Shown: positions 42,140 through 52,017, numbered from the stretch's first letter. The stretch is DNA of 64,000 bases from Pantoea sp. 18069 (GCF_902706035.1 NZ_CACSJA010000011.1:1-64000); one strand, 5' to 3'. Numbers and translations are program-made. Notes: generated by a model from the sequence alone, not told the origin.

Positions 42140-43387
42140 TTAGTCGCGGTACACGGGGAAGCGCGCGGTCAGCGCCGAGACCTTGGCGCGCACGGCGGCC
42201 AGGTTGGCTTCGTCCGTCGGGTTGTCGAGCACGTCGGCGACCAGATTGGCCGTCAGGCGGGCTTCTTCTTCCTTGAAACCACGGGTGGTCATCGCGGGCG
42301 TGCCCACGCGGATGCCGCTGGTCACCATCGGCTTTTCAGGATCGTTGGGGATGCTGTTCTTGTTGATGGTGATGTGGGCGGCGCCCAGCGCAGCTTCAGC
42401 GGCCTTGCCGGTGATGCCCTTGGCGCGCAGGTCGACCAGCATCACGTGGCTTTCGGTGCGGCCGGAGACGATGCGCAGACCGCGTTCGATCAGCGTTTCG
42501 GCAAACACCTGGGCGTTCTTCACGACCTGGGCCTGGTAGGCCTTGAACTCGGGCGTCAGCGCTTCCTTGAACGCCACGGCCTTGCCGGCGATGACGTGCA
42601 TCAGCGGGCCGCCTTGCAGGCCGGGGAAGATCGCCGAATTGATGGCCTTCTCGTGCTCGGCCTTCATCAGGATCACGCCGCCGCGCGGGCCGCGCAGGCT
42701 CTTGTGGGTGGTGGTCGTGACCACGTCGGCATGGGGCACGGGGTTGGGGTAGACACCCGCGGCAATCAGGCCGGCGTAGTGGGCCATGTCGACCCACAGG
42801 ATGGCGCCGATTTCCTTGGCTATTTTTGCGAAGCGTTCGAAGTCGATGCGCAGCGCGTAGGCCGAGGCACCGGCAATGATCAGCTTGGGCTTGTGTTCGC
42901 GGGCCTTGGCTTCGAGCGCGTCGTAGTCGATCTCTTCCTTGGCGTCCAGGCCATAGGAGACGACGTTGAACCACTTGCCCGACATGTTCAGCGGCATGCC
43001 GTGGGTCAGGTGACCGCCTTCGGCCAGGCTCATGCCCAGGATGGTGTCACCGGGCTTGAGGAAGGCCAGCAGCACGGCCTGGTTGGCCTGGGAGCCGGAA
43101 TTGGGTTGCACGTTGGCCGCATCGGCGCCGAACAGTTGCTTGACGCGGTCGATGGCGAGTTGCTCGACCACGTCGACATTTTCGCAGCCGCCATAGTAGC
43201 GCTTGCCCGGATAGCCTTCGGCGTACTTGTTGGTGAGCTGGGAGCCCTGGGCTTCCATCACGGCGGGCGAGCAGTAGTTCTCGCTGGCGATCAACTCGAT
43301 GTGGTCTTCCTGGCGCTGGTTCTCGGCCTGGATGGCGGCAAAGAGTTCGGGGTCGGCTTTTTCAACAGTGATATTGCGGTGGTACAT
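42140..43387 (-). CDS. glyA: Serine hydroxymethyltransferase
   Basis: 415 residues. The PLP lysine is in '[14 protein letters not shown]', with '[20 protein letters not shown]' and '[20 protein letters not shown]' up front and '[20 protein letters not shown]' near the end. It converts serine plus tetrahydrofolate to glycine plus methylene-tetrahydrofolate, feeding thymidylate synthase and purine synthesis. Its leader at 43423-43539 looks like a ZTP riboswitch. Operon with nrdR. Confidence 0.97.
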   Translation of the reverse strand: MYHRNITVEKADPELFAAIQAENQRQEDHIELIASENYCSPAVMEAQGSQLTNKYAEGYPGKRYYGGCENVDVVEQLAIDRVKQLFGADAANVQPNSGSQANQAVLLAFLKPGDTILGMSLAEGGHLTHGMPLNMSGKWFNVVSYGLDAKEEIDYDALEAKAREHKPKLIIAGASAYALRIDFERFAKIAKEIGAILWVDMAHYAGLIAAGVYPNPVPHADVVTTTTHKSLRGPRGGVILMKAEHEKAINSAIFPGLQGGPLMHVIAGKAVAFKEALTPEFKAYQAQVVKNAQVFAETLIERGLRIVSGRTESHVMLVDLRAKGITGKAAEAALGAAHITINKNSIPNDPEKPMVTSGIRVGTPAMTTRGFKEEEARLTANLVADVLDNPTDEANLAAVRAKVSALTARFPVYRD

Positions 43388-43422
43388 GGCAGTCCTATGA
43401 ACTTGTAGTCCCTTGAGGCCAA

Positions 43423-43539
43423 GGGCTGCCCAGGCGAACGGCGGAACGCTTCAGGCGGGATCCGTTATGCCTGGGCGGTACGCTCCCCGGTGGTTCACGG
43501 ATGGCCAGCATCCGTTGGTTTCCACGTCAGCGGCAGCCC
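43423..43539 (-). ncRNA. ZTP/ZMP riboswitch (pfl motif) in the glyA leader
   Basis: Read on the minus strand, the leader holds the pfl-motif blocks in order: 'gccgctgacgtgga', 'gaaccaccggggagcg' and, near the 3' end, 'cgcctgggcag'. The outer stem 'gggctgcc' (43539-43532) pairs perfectly with 'ggcagccc' (43430-43423). ZTP riboswitches sense the folate-stress alarmone ZTP/ZMP and commonly precede glyA in proteobacteria. The glyA ATG lies 36 bases downstream; a short hairpin ('ccttg...caagg') intervenes, so control may be of transcription or of translation. Confidence 0.85.
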
Positions 43540-43657
43540 GGTCTTTCGACTTTCTGGACTGCGCCTATCGCCAGTTGCGTACCCCGGTAGTGTAGCCGAG
43601 CCCGAATGCCTGCGGGGCAATCGGGCCTGCATGCGCTGCGGCAAGGCGCAGCGGGGA

Positions 43658-44515
43658 TCAGAGGTTGGTGTTCAATGCGACCTGTTCGCCTGCGCTGGCG
43701 ACAGGTGCGGCCGCGGGAGCGACCAGGGGAGCGATCTGGGGCGTTGCCTGCTTGGCCGCCGCCGTCAGCAGTGGCTGAGGCGGTGTGGCGGCGGGCAGTG
43801 CGCGCAGGCCTGCGGCCTGGCGCAGACGGTTGTGCTCGGCGAGCACTTTCGACGCATAGCCACCGTCGTTGGGCAGATTCGCGGCGCCCACGTAGTGGCG
43901 CAGGCCGCCTTCGATGGAGCCGGCGCGCGCAATGCAGTCCTTGAGCACCTTGACGCCCACGCGCAAGTTGGTCACGGGGTCGAAAGCCGCGAGGCGGCCG
44001 CCGAAGTTCTCGTACTTGTCCGTGTGCACGCTGGTCATGACCTGCATCAGGCCCTGGGCACCGACCGAGCTCTGGGCAAACGGGTTGAAGCTCGATTCGA
44101 TGGCCATGATGGCCAGGATCAATGTCGGGTCGATCTTGTTGTTCTGGCCCAGCGTGTAGGCTTCGGAAACCAGTGCGGCCAGCGGTTCGGGCGCGACCCG
44201 GTACTTCTTGCTGAGCCAGAAGGCAACGGCGGCCTGCTCGCGCGGCAAGTCCTTGGGATTGCTGGCCGTGGCGCGATCGATCGCACCGGGCTCGGTGGGC
44301 ATGTCGAGCACCGCCACCTGGCGTGCCCGCAGCCAATCGCGCAGGTGGGCTTCGCCCTCATGGCGCAGGTCGGGGCGGGCGAACAAGGTAATGGCCACGA
44401 AGGCCACGGCCAGACCCAGCAAGGCAAAGCCGTTATGGGTGATTTGGAGAAAACCGTCGGTCACATCGGACGCAAAGGTTCGCACTGCTGCGAAGGGTTT
44501 CGCGGATGCAGGCAT
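43658..44515 (-). CDS. Membrane-anchored lytic transglycosylase (SLT domain)
   Basis: 285 residues. A single membrane segment ('FALLGLAVAFVAITLF') follows a short cytoplasmic tail, so the domain faces the periplasm. The SLT core is 'LILAIMAIESSFNPFAQ' with the catalytic glutamate, then 'SVGAQGLMQVM'. 'LRVGVKVLKDCIARAGSIEG' and 'HYVGAANLPNDGGYASKV' complete it. It cleaves peptidoglycan glycan strands. ATG 44515 has 'aaagga' upstream and is preferred to TTG 44530. The Ala/Pro-rich C-terminal tail is poorly conserved in appearance. Confidence 0.9.
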   Translation of the reverse strand: MPASAKPFAAVRTFASDVTDGFLQITHNGFALLGLAVAFVAITLFARPDLRHEGEAHLRDWLRARQVAVLDMPTEPGAIDRATASNPKDLPREQAAVAFWLSKKYRVAPEPLAALVSEAYTLGQNNKIDPTLILAIMAIESSFNPFAQSSVGAQGLMQVMTSVHTDKYENFGGRLAAFDPVTNLRVGVKVLKDCIARAGSIEGGLRHYVGAANLPNDGGYASKVLAEHNRLRQAAGLRALPAATPPQPLLTAAAKQATPQIAPLVAPAAAPVASAGEQVALNTNL

Positions 44516-44810
44516 ATTGATTCCTTTCAAGAGGCGTCACCCCGCTTTGCTGACCCGGTAGGGGGCATGGGGCGAACGCCTAGATTGGCGCGCTGCAATC
44601 CTTGGGGCGATGCCGGAAAAGGCATCGAAGGAAGTGGACTGGCCACTTGGCTGCAGCGAAGAGAGGTCTCTTTTTTCGAGAATGGCGGATTCTAGAAGTT
44701 CTCCTAATACTAAGTCAATACTATAAAAAATAGTCTTTATATTTAAAATGAATATAGAAAGCTGTATATAAATGCATGCTTCTTGCCGTTTGTCCCCTGG
44801 CAAGTTCCGA

Positions 44811-44839
44811 TTGACAGGCATTTTTAGTCGTCCTATCAA
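44811..44839 (+). promoter_or_regulatory. Candidate sigma-70 promoter in the AT-rich interval
   Basis: TTGACA, 17 bases, TATCAA. The -35 is perfect and the spacing ideal; the -10 matches four of six. It has no gene close behind it and may drive the candidate RNA ending at 45117, or the AsmA-like gene. Confidence 0.5.
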
Positions 44840-45080
44840 GTGGTTCCATTCATTGCAAAAACTCATTGGATTGCTGCGGTGCAGCTCGCTTATTCTGCAG
44901 ATGACTGCCATGGCAGTTGACTGCTGGAAGAGCGTTGAAAGGCGGAACGGCACTTAATCTGTCAGTTCCTGTCCTTTGACTGTCTCCCAAGGCCTCCAGG
45001 GAGCAATCGATGCTTCCACGCAACCAGGACCATCCTCTCCAGGTTGCAATTCCCACGGCATAGGACTTGGAGCCTGCCGT

Positions 45081-45117
45081 AAAGCCCGGTCATCGGCCCT
45101 GCCGCTGACCGGGCTTT
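45081..45117 (+). terminator. Terminator-like hairpin without an upstream gene
   Basis: 'aaagcccggtca' and 'tgaccgggcttt' form a perfect 12-bp stem with a 13-base loop. The nearest upstream plus-strand gene is 3.6 kb away (aroC), so it must end a non-coding transcript or act as an attenuator for the gene at 45227. Its T tract is short. Confidence 0.6.
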
Positions 45118-45226
45118 CTGTTTGTGCGGCGCCTAAAGCGGCTCTTACTTTTGCTCACCCTGGTTTTCTGGTGCAATGGCGCCTGCGCAGCGCGTCGGGC
45201 TGCTCCCAGTGAAACCTCGAGCACCC

Positions 45227-48200
45227 ATGAAATCTCTGAATAAAAAACGGGCTTTGCGCCATGCCGCGCTGGCCTTGTCGGCCTTGCTTGCCCTGTGGCT
45301 GCTGCTGTGGCTCGCGGTGCCGGTGGTGCTCAAAAGCCAGATCCAGCGCCTGGGCTCGGAAAAGCTGGGCCGTGCCGTGACCCTGGAATCGGCGCAATTC
45401 AAGCCCTGGACGCTCGAGCTGACGCTCAACGGCCTGCGCATAGCCGGGCTTGCAGGCGCCCAGCAGCCATTGCTGTCCGTGCAGCGTATATATATTGATG
45501 CGCAAGTGCAGTCCCTGCTGCGCCTGGCGCCGGTGCTCGATGCGATCGAAGTCAATGCGCCGGTGCTGCATCTGGCGCAGACCAGCGCAGGCCGCTATGA
45601 CGTCGACGACATCCTGCAGCGGCTGGCCGATGCCGCTGCGCCCGAGGACAAGGCCGCGCCGCAGCGCTTTGCGCTCTACAACATCAAGCTGCGCGGCGGT
45701 TCGGTGGATTTCCACGATGCCCTGGTCGAGCGCACACACCAGGTGCGAGCACTGGAGCTGAGCCTGCCGTTTCTGAGCACCTTGGCATCCGGGCAGAAAG
45801 TGCGCGTGGCGCCGCGCCTGGCGTTCGCGCTCAATGGCAGTGCCTTCGATTCCTCGGCGCTGAGTACGCCGTTTCTCGAAAGTCGCGCCACGCAGCTGCG
45901 CCTGGCGTTCAAGGGCCTGGACCTGGCGGACTTCCTCGGCTATCTGCCCAGGTCGCTGCCGGTGCAGATCGCCGCGGGCCGGCTGGACGCCGACCTCGAA
46001 ATGGATTTCGAGCAGGCCGCGCAGGCGCAGGTGCATGTGCGCGGGCAGCTTGCGCTGCACCAGGCGCAGCTGCACGACGCCCAGGGGCAGGAGCTGCTGC
46101 AGTTCGAGCGCCTGGATGTGGCGCTGCGCGACGTGCAGCCGCTGCGCCAGCAGGTGCTGGTCGACTCCGTGCGGTTGACCGGGCCGCAGTTGCGGGCGGG
46201 GCGCGATGCGCGTGGCGTGATCAACTGGCTTGCCCTTGCCGGCCCCGGCCAGACCGCCGATGCGCCCGCGTCAAAGCCCGCGCCCTGGCACGTCGAGGTC
46301 GCGCAGGTAACGGTGGCGCAGGGCCGCGCCGAATGGCGCGACCAGTCGGCCGACGCCGGCGCGCAGGGCGCGCACCTGCAGTTCGCCGACATCGCCTTGC
46401 AGGCGCGCGCGCTAGCGCTGCCGCTCACGCAGCCTGTGCAGTTCGACGGGCGCATGACGCTGGCTTCGGCGGCAGCACCCAAGGGCGGCGCGGCGCCCGG
46501 CGTGCTCGCCTTCAAGGGCCAGGCGACGGCAACGCAGGGCCAGGTCGGGGTCACGCTGGAATCCGTGCCGCTGGGTCTGGGCGCTTCCTATTTGTCAGCC
46601 CGGTTCAAGCCCCTGGTGCAGGGCCGGGCCACGGCCCGGCTCGGCCTTGCCTGGAATGGCGAGACGACCGTGGTCAAGGTCGCGCGGCTCGCGCTCGACG
46701 ACCTGGCTTTGCAGGACAAGGCCGCGCGCATGCGCCAGCTTCTGCTCGAAGACGCCGACCTGCGCCTGCCGGCGCAGTCTCTGCGCATAGGTCAGCTGAC
46801 GCTGGACCAGCCCGTGGTCGGCGTGCAGCGCGATGCCCGGGGCCGCTGGATGTTCGAGCCCTGGCTTGCCACCCCGGCGAGCGCGCCCGCCAAGGCGGAC
46901 GCGCCGCAGCGCCCCTGGAATGTGCTGCTGCAAAGCCTGGTCATCGACGGTGGCCAGGTGAACTACCGCGATGCGCTGCCCGTGCGGCCGGTGCAGTGGC
47001 AGGCCAGCGGCGTGGCGCTCAAGGTCAGGGACTTCGCTCCGCTGTCCCAAACCGCGAAAGCGTCGCCGCTGCAGCTGTCGCTGCGCATGGCGGGCAGCCG
47101 CCGCGCCCAGGCGGGTCGGCTGGCCTACGACGGCAGCCTGCGCGTGGCACCCTTGCTGGTGCAAGGCATGGTGCGCGCCAGCGAGCTGCCGCTGCATGCG
47201 TTCGAGCCGTATGTGGCCGACCTGCTCAACGTGCGCCTGCTGCGCGCTGATGGCGGGTTCACGGGCCGTGTGCGCTACGAAGACGTGCAGGGCGGGCCGC
47301 GGCTGTCGCTGCGCGGGGACGTGCAACTCAACGACCTGCGCGCGCAGGCCGCGCCCGCAGCGCAGGGCGCCGCCCCCGCGGGGCCGAACCTGGGCGGGCC
47401 CGGGCTGGCCGGCAGCGAAGACCTGCTGCGCTGGAAGGTGCTCGCGCTGCGCGGTCTGGACCTGGTGATGGCGCCCGGCGTCGCCACCCGGGTGCGGCTG
47501 CGCGAAACCGCGCTTAGCGACTTCCATGCCCGCGTGATCGTGCAGCCCGATGGCCGTATTAACCTCCAGGACATCGTCAAATCCCGCCAGCAGCAGGCGG
47601 CCGGGCAGGCCGTCGATGCCGCACCGTCGCAGCCGGAGCCTGCCGGGCCCGCGCCCGTGGTGCATATCGGGCCGGTGGTGCTCAGCGGCGGCACGGTGGC
47701 GTTCTCCGACTATTTCATCCAGCCCAATTATTCGGCCGACCTGAGCGCGCTGGCCGGGCGGCTGGGCGCATTCTCGTCCGAGACCGCGCCCGATCAGCCG
47801 CCGCAGATGGCCGATCTCGCGCTGCGTGGACGCGCCCAGGGCACGGCCAACCTCGAAATCACCGGCCAGCTCAACCCGCTGGCCAAGCCGCTGGCGCTCG
47901 ACGTCACGGCGCGCATGAGCGATCTCGAGCTGTCACCGCTGTCGCCCTATGCGATCAAATATGCGGGCCATGGCATAGAGCGCGGCAAGCTGTCCATGGA
48001 TGTCAACTACCGCATCCAGCCCGATGGCCAGCTCACGGCGAGCAACAAGCTGGTGCTGAACCAGTTAACGTTCGGCGAGGCCGTCGAGGGAGCGCCCGCC
48101 AGCTTGCCGGTGCGGCTGGCCACGGCGCTGCTCGCCGACCGCAACGGCGTGATCGACCTCGATCTGCCGATCAGCGGTTCGCTCAACGATCCGCAATTTC

Positions 48201-48853
48201 GCCTCGCGCCGGTGATCTTCAAGATCATCGGCAACCTCATCATGAAGGCCGTGACCGCGCCGTTCGCGCTGTTGTCGGGGGCGTTCGGCGGCGACGCCGC
48301 CAGCTCCGGCGCCGTGGTGTTTGCGCCCGGCAGCGCCGAGCTCGACGCCGCGGGCAGACAGGCCCTGGACAAGATTGCCCAGGCCTTGCAGGCGCGCCCC
48401 GCGCTGCAGATGACCGTGGTCGGCGAAGCCGCGCTGGCCGCCGAGCGCGCCGGCTGGCAGCAGGTCCAGGTGCAGCAGATGCTGGGCGCGGAAAAACGCC
48501 GCCAGGCGCTGCGCGCGGGCCAGGCGGCGGACCGCATCACCGCCGTGGCGCCGGCCGAGGAATCGGCGCTGCTCAAGGCGGTGTACGCTCGCGCAGATAT
48601 CAAGAAGCCGCGCAATCTGCTTGGAATGGCCAAGGATTTGCCCGACAATGAAATGCGAACGCTGTTGCAGGCCCATGTCCCTGTGCCTGACAATGCAATG
48701 CGTGAGCTTGCATTGGCGCGTGCCGTGGTGGTGCGTGACTATCTGGCAGCGCAGGAATTGCCCCTGAAGCGCCTGTTTCTCGGGGCGCCCGTACAGCCCT
48801 TGGCGGGCCCGGATTGGAAGCCGCAGGCCCGGTTGGAACTGGCTCTGCGGTGA
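45227..48853 (+). CDS. AsmA/DUF748-family giant envelope protein with OmpA-like C-terminus
   Basis: 1208 residues from ATG 45227 (an earlier ATG at 45176 would add 17; neither has a strong ribosome site). One N-terminal membrane segment ('HAALALSALLALWLLLWLAV') anchors a very long periplasmic region with repeated DUF748 units, for example 'HIGPVVLSGGTVAFSDYFIQ' and 'LDLPISGSLNDPQFRLAPVI'. The end holds 'VVFAPGSAELDAAGRQALDK', an OmpA-like peptidoglycan-binding start. The layout resembles AsmA-like bridges that carry phospholipid between membranes. That role is known for relatives (YhdP, TamB, YdbH) and only inferred here. Confidence 0.85.
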   Translation: MKSLNKKRALRHAALALSALLALWLLLWLAVPVVLKSQIQRLGSEKLGRAVTLESAQFKPWTLELTLNGLRIAGLAGAQQPLLSVQRIYIDAQVQSLLRLAPVLDAIEVNAPVLHLAQTSAGRYDVDDILQRLADAAAPEDKAAPQRFALYNIKLRGGSVDFHDALVERTHQVRALELSLPFLSTLASGQKVRVAPRLAFALNGSAFDSSALSTPFLESRATQLRLAFKGLDLADFLGYLPRSLPVQIAAGRLDADLEMDFEQAAQAQVHVRGQLALHQAQLHDAQGQELLQFERLDVALRDVQPLRQQVLVDSVRLTGPQLRAGRDARGVINWLALAGPGQTADAPASKPAPWHVEVAQVTVAQGRAEWRDQSADAGAQGAHLQFADIALQARALALPLTQPVQFDGRMTLASAAAPKGGAAPGVLAFKGQATATQGQVGVTLESVPLGLGASYLSARFKPLVQGRATARLGLAWNGETTVVKVARLALDDLALQDKAARMRQLLLEDADLRLPAQSLRIGQLTLDQPVVGVQRDARGRWMFEPWLATPASAPAKADAPQRPWNVLLQSLVIDGGQVNYRDALPVRPVQWQASGVALKVRDFAPLSQTAKASPLQLSLRMAGSRRAQAGRLAYDGSLRVAPLLVQGMVRASELPLHAFEPYVADLLNVRLLRADGGFTGRVRYEDVQGGPRLSLRGDVQLNDLRAQAAPAAQGAAPAGPNLGGPGLAGSEDLLRWKVLALRGLDLVMAPGVATRVRLRETALSDFHARVIVQPDGRINLQDIVKSRQQQAAGQAVDAAPSQPEPAGPAPVVHIGPVVLSGGTVAFSDYFIQPNYSADLSALAGRLGAFSSETAPDQPPQMADLALRGRAQGTANLEITGQLNPLAKPLALDVTARMSDLELSPLSPYAIKYAGHGIERGKLSMDVNYRIQPDGQLTASNKLVLNQLTFGEAVEGAPASLPVRLATALLADRNGVIDLDLPISGSLNDPQFRLAPVIFKIIGNLIMKAVTAPFALLSGAFGGDAASSGAVVFAPGSAELDAAGRQALDKIAQALQARPALQMTVVGEAALAAERAGWQQVQVQQMLGAEKRRQALRAGQAADRITAVAPAEESALLKAVYARADIKKPRNLLGMAKDLPDNEMRTLLQAHVPVPDNAMRELALARAVVVRDYLAAQELPLKRLFLGAPVQPLAGPDWKPQARLELALR

Positions 48854-48974
48854 TTCAGTTTGGGCTCTGCGCAAATAACAGCGAAAATACCTCTTTACTC
48901 ACTGCGACGCCCGCGGCGCAGCACAGGTTCTTCCGGCCCATGTCTGGGGCGGTCAGCGCCTATTCCACTGAAAA

Positions 48975-51947
48975 ATGTCTTCTCTTTCTCCACGTAGCAA
49001 CATGTCCGACGCCCCTGAAGTGAACCCGGCCCTGGCCAAGACCTCTGAAACGCATCCTCTTGATGCGCTGACCGGCGGCGCGTTTTCCGCAGAAACCTCG
49101 GGCGAACGTGCTTCGCGCATCCGGGACTGGCTCGCGACGCAGCCCGCGCATGACCAATTGCAGGAAGTGTTCAAGGAACTCAGCGTGCGCGACAAGAGCG
49201 CTGCGCGCGCCGTGCGCGAGCGCCTGGATGAACTGCGCCGCCTCGAGACCCAGGAAAAGATCGGCGTCGAATGGGCGCAAAAAGCCCAGCAACTGCTGTC
49301 TGCCGAAACCCTGAACATCGCCGATGCCACGGCCTGGCAGCGTGAAGCCGCCAAGGCCGGTGCGCCGCTGTCGCGCGAACCCCTGTCGTCCTTCAAGCTC
49401 CAGCTGGCCGAGCGCGTCAAGGTCATCGAAGACCTGCAGCACCGCGTGCAGGTGCAGCGTGAAGCCGCCGTGCTGCTCGCGCAGCGCATCGAAGTGCTGT
49501 CGACCAAGCCCTGGCGCGATGCGCTGACCGCACTCGACGCCCTGAGCGCCGATGTCGCGCACTGGCAAGCCCAGGCAGGTGAGCTCACGGGCGATGCCAA
49601 CTGGGTCAGCGTCGATGCCAAGTTCCCGCCCCAGCTCGAGAACTCGCGCAAGCAGTTGCTCGTGGTCTGGGATGCGTTCCAGTCCGCACTCGCGCTGACG
49701 CAGGCCGCCGCGCAGGACGAACAGGCCGAGTTGCCCCCCGTGCCGATCTGGGCCGATGAACTGCGCGTCGCGCGTGGCCTGCCCACGGAAGCCGCCGCGG
49801 TCGCCGCCAAGACCGCTGCCGCGCCCGCCAAGCCGCCCGCCGCACCGCGTGCCAAGGCCGCTCCCAAGGTCGCCGCCAAGGTTGCTCCCGAAGTGGTCGA
49901 AGCCGCTGCCCAGGCCGTGCGCCAGGCGCTCGCCGACCTGGTCGCGCTGACGAGCGCTGCACCGCAAGCTGCGGCAGTCGAAGCACCTGCCGTGGAAGCG
50001 GCCGCCGTGGAAGCGCCCGCCGTGGAAGCGGCCCCGGTGGAAGCTGCTCCGGTGGACGCTGCGCCCGTGGAAGCCGCTGCCGCGCAAACGACTCCCGCCG
50101 AAGGCGAAGCTGCGGCAGCCGACGCTGCGGCAGCCGACGCTGCGCCGGCCGAAGCTGCGCCGGCCGAAGCTGCGGCTCCCGCAGCCGAAGCCGCAGTCGA
50201 AGCAGCCCCCGCAGTCGAAGCCGCTCCTGCAGCTGCTGCGCCTGCCGCCGCTGGCGGTGGCAAGCTGAACAAGGCCATTGCCCAACTGCGCGCCGTGCTC
50301 AAGCAGCAAGGCCGCCATATCGACCAGGCACTGGGTGCGCAGGTGAATGCGGCTTTGCTGGCCGCGGGCGATGCCCAGGGCTGGCAAGGCTGGAAGGCCG
50401 ACGCGGTGCGCGAAGAACTCGTGGCCCAGGCCGAATCCCTGCTCAACCGTCCCGACGGCCAGGCCCTGGGTGGTCGCAAGATGCAGGAATCGCTGCGCAA
50501 CCTGCGCGAGCAGTGGAAGCAGGCCGACCAGGGTGCGGCCGCCAACCATGCGCTGTGGAAGCGTTTCGACGAAGCCTGCAACGCCGCGCACAAGGTGGTC
50601 GAAGGCTGGCTGGACCGCGTGCGCAGCGAAGCGGCGAACAACAAGGCCCAGCGCCTGCAACTGATCGAGGAAGTCACGGCCTGGGCGGCCGAGCACGCCG
50701 CATCCACCGACTGGAAAGCCATGTCCCGCAGCCTGCGCCAGTTCGGCGAACGCTGGCGCGATGGTGGCCACGTAGGCGAGAAGATGTTTGCCGAACTGCA
50801 GCCGCTGTGGAAGCAGGCCATCACGGCCGCCGAAGCACCGCTGCACGCGGCCCAAAAGGCCAGCCTCGCACGTCGCCACGCAATGATCGACGAAGCCGTG
50901 GCCCTGGGTGAAGCGCCGACGCTGCGCATCGACGCCGTCAAGTCGCTGCAGCAGCGCTGGCAGGCCGAGGCACAGGCCGTGCCGCTGGACCGCAAGCATG
51001 AGCAAAAGCTCTGGGATGCCTTCCGCAAGCCACTCGACGACGCGTTCAACCGCAAGGGCGGCGAGCGCAACAGCCGTGCCCAGGTCGAGCTCAGCGAGCG
51101 CGATCGCCAGGTGCTCGACGCATCGAAGGCCCTCGAAGCCGCGAACGCGAGCGGCGACGCCCAGCGTATCCGCGCCGCGATGGCCGGTCTCGAAGCGGCC
51201 TTGCACAGCCAGGCACAGGCCCAGGAATCGGCCAAGGCCGATGCCGCGGTGGTCGACGCCGCGCCAGCCGCCGAAGGTGCGGGCGATGCTGCCAAGCCGG
51301 CAGCCGTGTCCAAGCCCGTGGTGGCCGTGCGTGGTGACGACCGTCCCGGCATGAAGAAGGACGCACCTGCGCCCATGGGCCGCCCTGGCCGTCCCGGCGA
51401 GCGCCGTGACAGCCGCGATGCGCGTCCTGGCGACCGCGGTGGCCGCTTTGGCGAACGCAGCGACCGTCCCATGCGTGAAGACCGTGGCCCGCGCCTGGCG
51501 GACCCGGCTTTCCGTGCCCAGCGCGACGCGCTCGAGCACGCCCAACTGGCGCTGCGCAAGCTCGCCGTGCAGGCCCATGGCGAAGCCCTGACCCAGCTGC
51601 TCAATGCCTGGGAAAAGCGCGATGCCGAGCAGCTGCCCAGCGTGCAGGACCTGGGCGGCCGTGTGTCGCCGCAGGTGCGCGGCGCCTGGGCGAAGTCGAT
51701 CGCGGCGCCGGTTGCCGGTGACGCGGGCGAAGCCCTGCTGCGCCTGGAAATGGCCGCCGACGTGCCCACGCCGGCCGACCTGATCACGGCCCGCCGCACC
51801 CTGCAGCTGCAGTTGCTCACACGCCGCAACGACCCGTCGCCCGCCGAAACCTGGGGCCAGGATGCGGCCCGCGTGCTCGCCAGCGCGCGCGATGAAGCCA
51901 GCGCCCGTCGCCTGCAGAACGCGCTCAAGGCCTTGCTGCGCAAGTAA
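48975..51947 (+). CDS. DUF349 coiled-coil protein with a long Ala/Glu/Pro-rich insert
   Basis: 990 residues from ATG 48975 (ATG 49002 is an alternative; no clear ribosome site at either). Charged, helical DUF349 repeats lie before and after a low-complexity insert at about 330-430 made of 'VEAPAVEAAAVEAPAVEA'-type units, in DNA at about 49970-50250. A basic, Arg/Gly/Pro-rich stretch with 'GRPGRPGERRDSRDARPGDR' near 800 resembles RNA-binding tails. DUF349 function is unknown. The repeated insert is prone to length change. Strong terminator follows. Confidence 0.85.
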   Translation: MSSLSPRSNMSDAPEVNPALAKTSETHPLDALTGGAFSAETSGERASRIRDWLATQPAHDQLQEVFKELSVRDKSAARAVRERLDELRRLETQEKIGVEWAQKAQQLLSAETLNIADATAWQREAAKAGAPLSREPLSSFKLQLAERVKVIEDLQHRVQVQREAAVLLAQRIEVLSTKPWRDALTALDALSADVAHWQAQAGELTGDANWVSVDAKFPPQLENSRKQLLVVWDAFQSALALTQAAAQDEQAELPPVPIWADELRVARGLPTEAAAVAAKTAAAPAKPPAAPRAKAAPKVAAKVAPEVVEAAAQAVRQALADLVALTSAAPQAAAVEAPAVEAAAVEAPAVEAAPVEAAPVDAAPVEAAAAQTTPAEGEAAAADAAAADAAPAEAAPAEAAAPAAEAAVEAAPAVEAAPAAAAPAAAGGGKLNKAIAQLRAVLKQQGRHIDQALGAQVNAALLAAGDAQGWQGWKADAVREELVAQAESLLNRPDGQALGGRKMQESLRNLREQWKQADQGAAANHALWKRFDEACNAAHKVVEGWLDRVRSEAANNKAQRLQLIEEVTAWAAEHAASTDWKAMSRSLRQFGERWRDGGHVGEKMFAELQPLWKQAITAAEAPLHAAQKASLARRHAMIDEAVALGEAPTLRIDAVKSLQQRWQAEAQAVPLDRKHEQKLWDAFRKPLDDAFNRKGGERNSRAQVELSERDRQVLDASKALEAANASGDAQRIRAAMAGLEAALHSQAQAQESAKADAAVVDAAPAAEGAGDAAKPAAVSKPVVAVRGDDRPGMKKDAPAPMGRPGRPGERRDSRDARPGDRGGRFGERSDRPMREDRGPRLADPAFRAQRDALEHAQLALRKLAVQAHGEALTQLLNAWEKRDAEQLPSVQDLGGRVSPQVRGAWAKSIAAPVAGDAGEALLRLEMAADVPTPADLITARRTLQLQLLTRRNDPSPAETWGQDAARVLASARDEASARRLQNALKALLRK

Positions 51948-51986
51948 GCGCATGCCCATGCGGCTGGCGGCTGTGCCGCCGCCACG

Positions 51987-52017
51987 CAAAAGCCACTCCG
52001 CGGAGTGGCTTTTTTTA
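51987..52017 (+). terminator. Terminator after the DUF349 gene
   Basis: 'aaagccactcc' and 'ggagtggctttttt' form an 11-bp perfect stem with 'gc' at the turn, followed by a T run. Confidence 0.9.

Larger units (their letters stand above)
44516..45226. other. 711-bp interval with an AT-rich core and a candidate small RNA
   Basis: Bases 44690-44960 are strongly AT-rich. Within them 'TTGACA' (44811-44816), a 17-base spacer and 'TATCAA' (44834-44839) make a near-consensus sigma-70 promoter on the plus strand. No supported coding frame follows; a terminator-like hairpin lies at 45081-45117. A short frame at 44772-44957 has no ribosome site and I do not support it. Confidence 0.5.

Noticed and set aside
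44772..44957. 61-residue plus-strand frame in the AT-rich gap
   Set aside because: No ribosome site and overlaps the candidate promoter; treated as non-coding.
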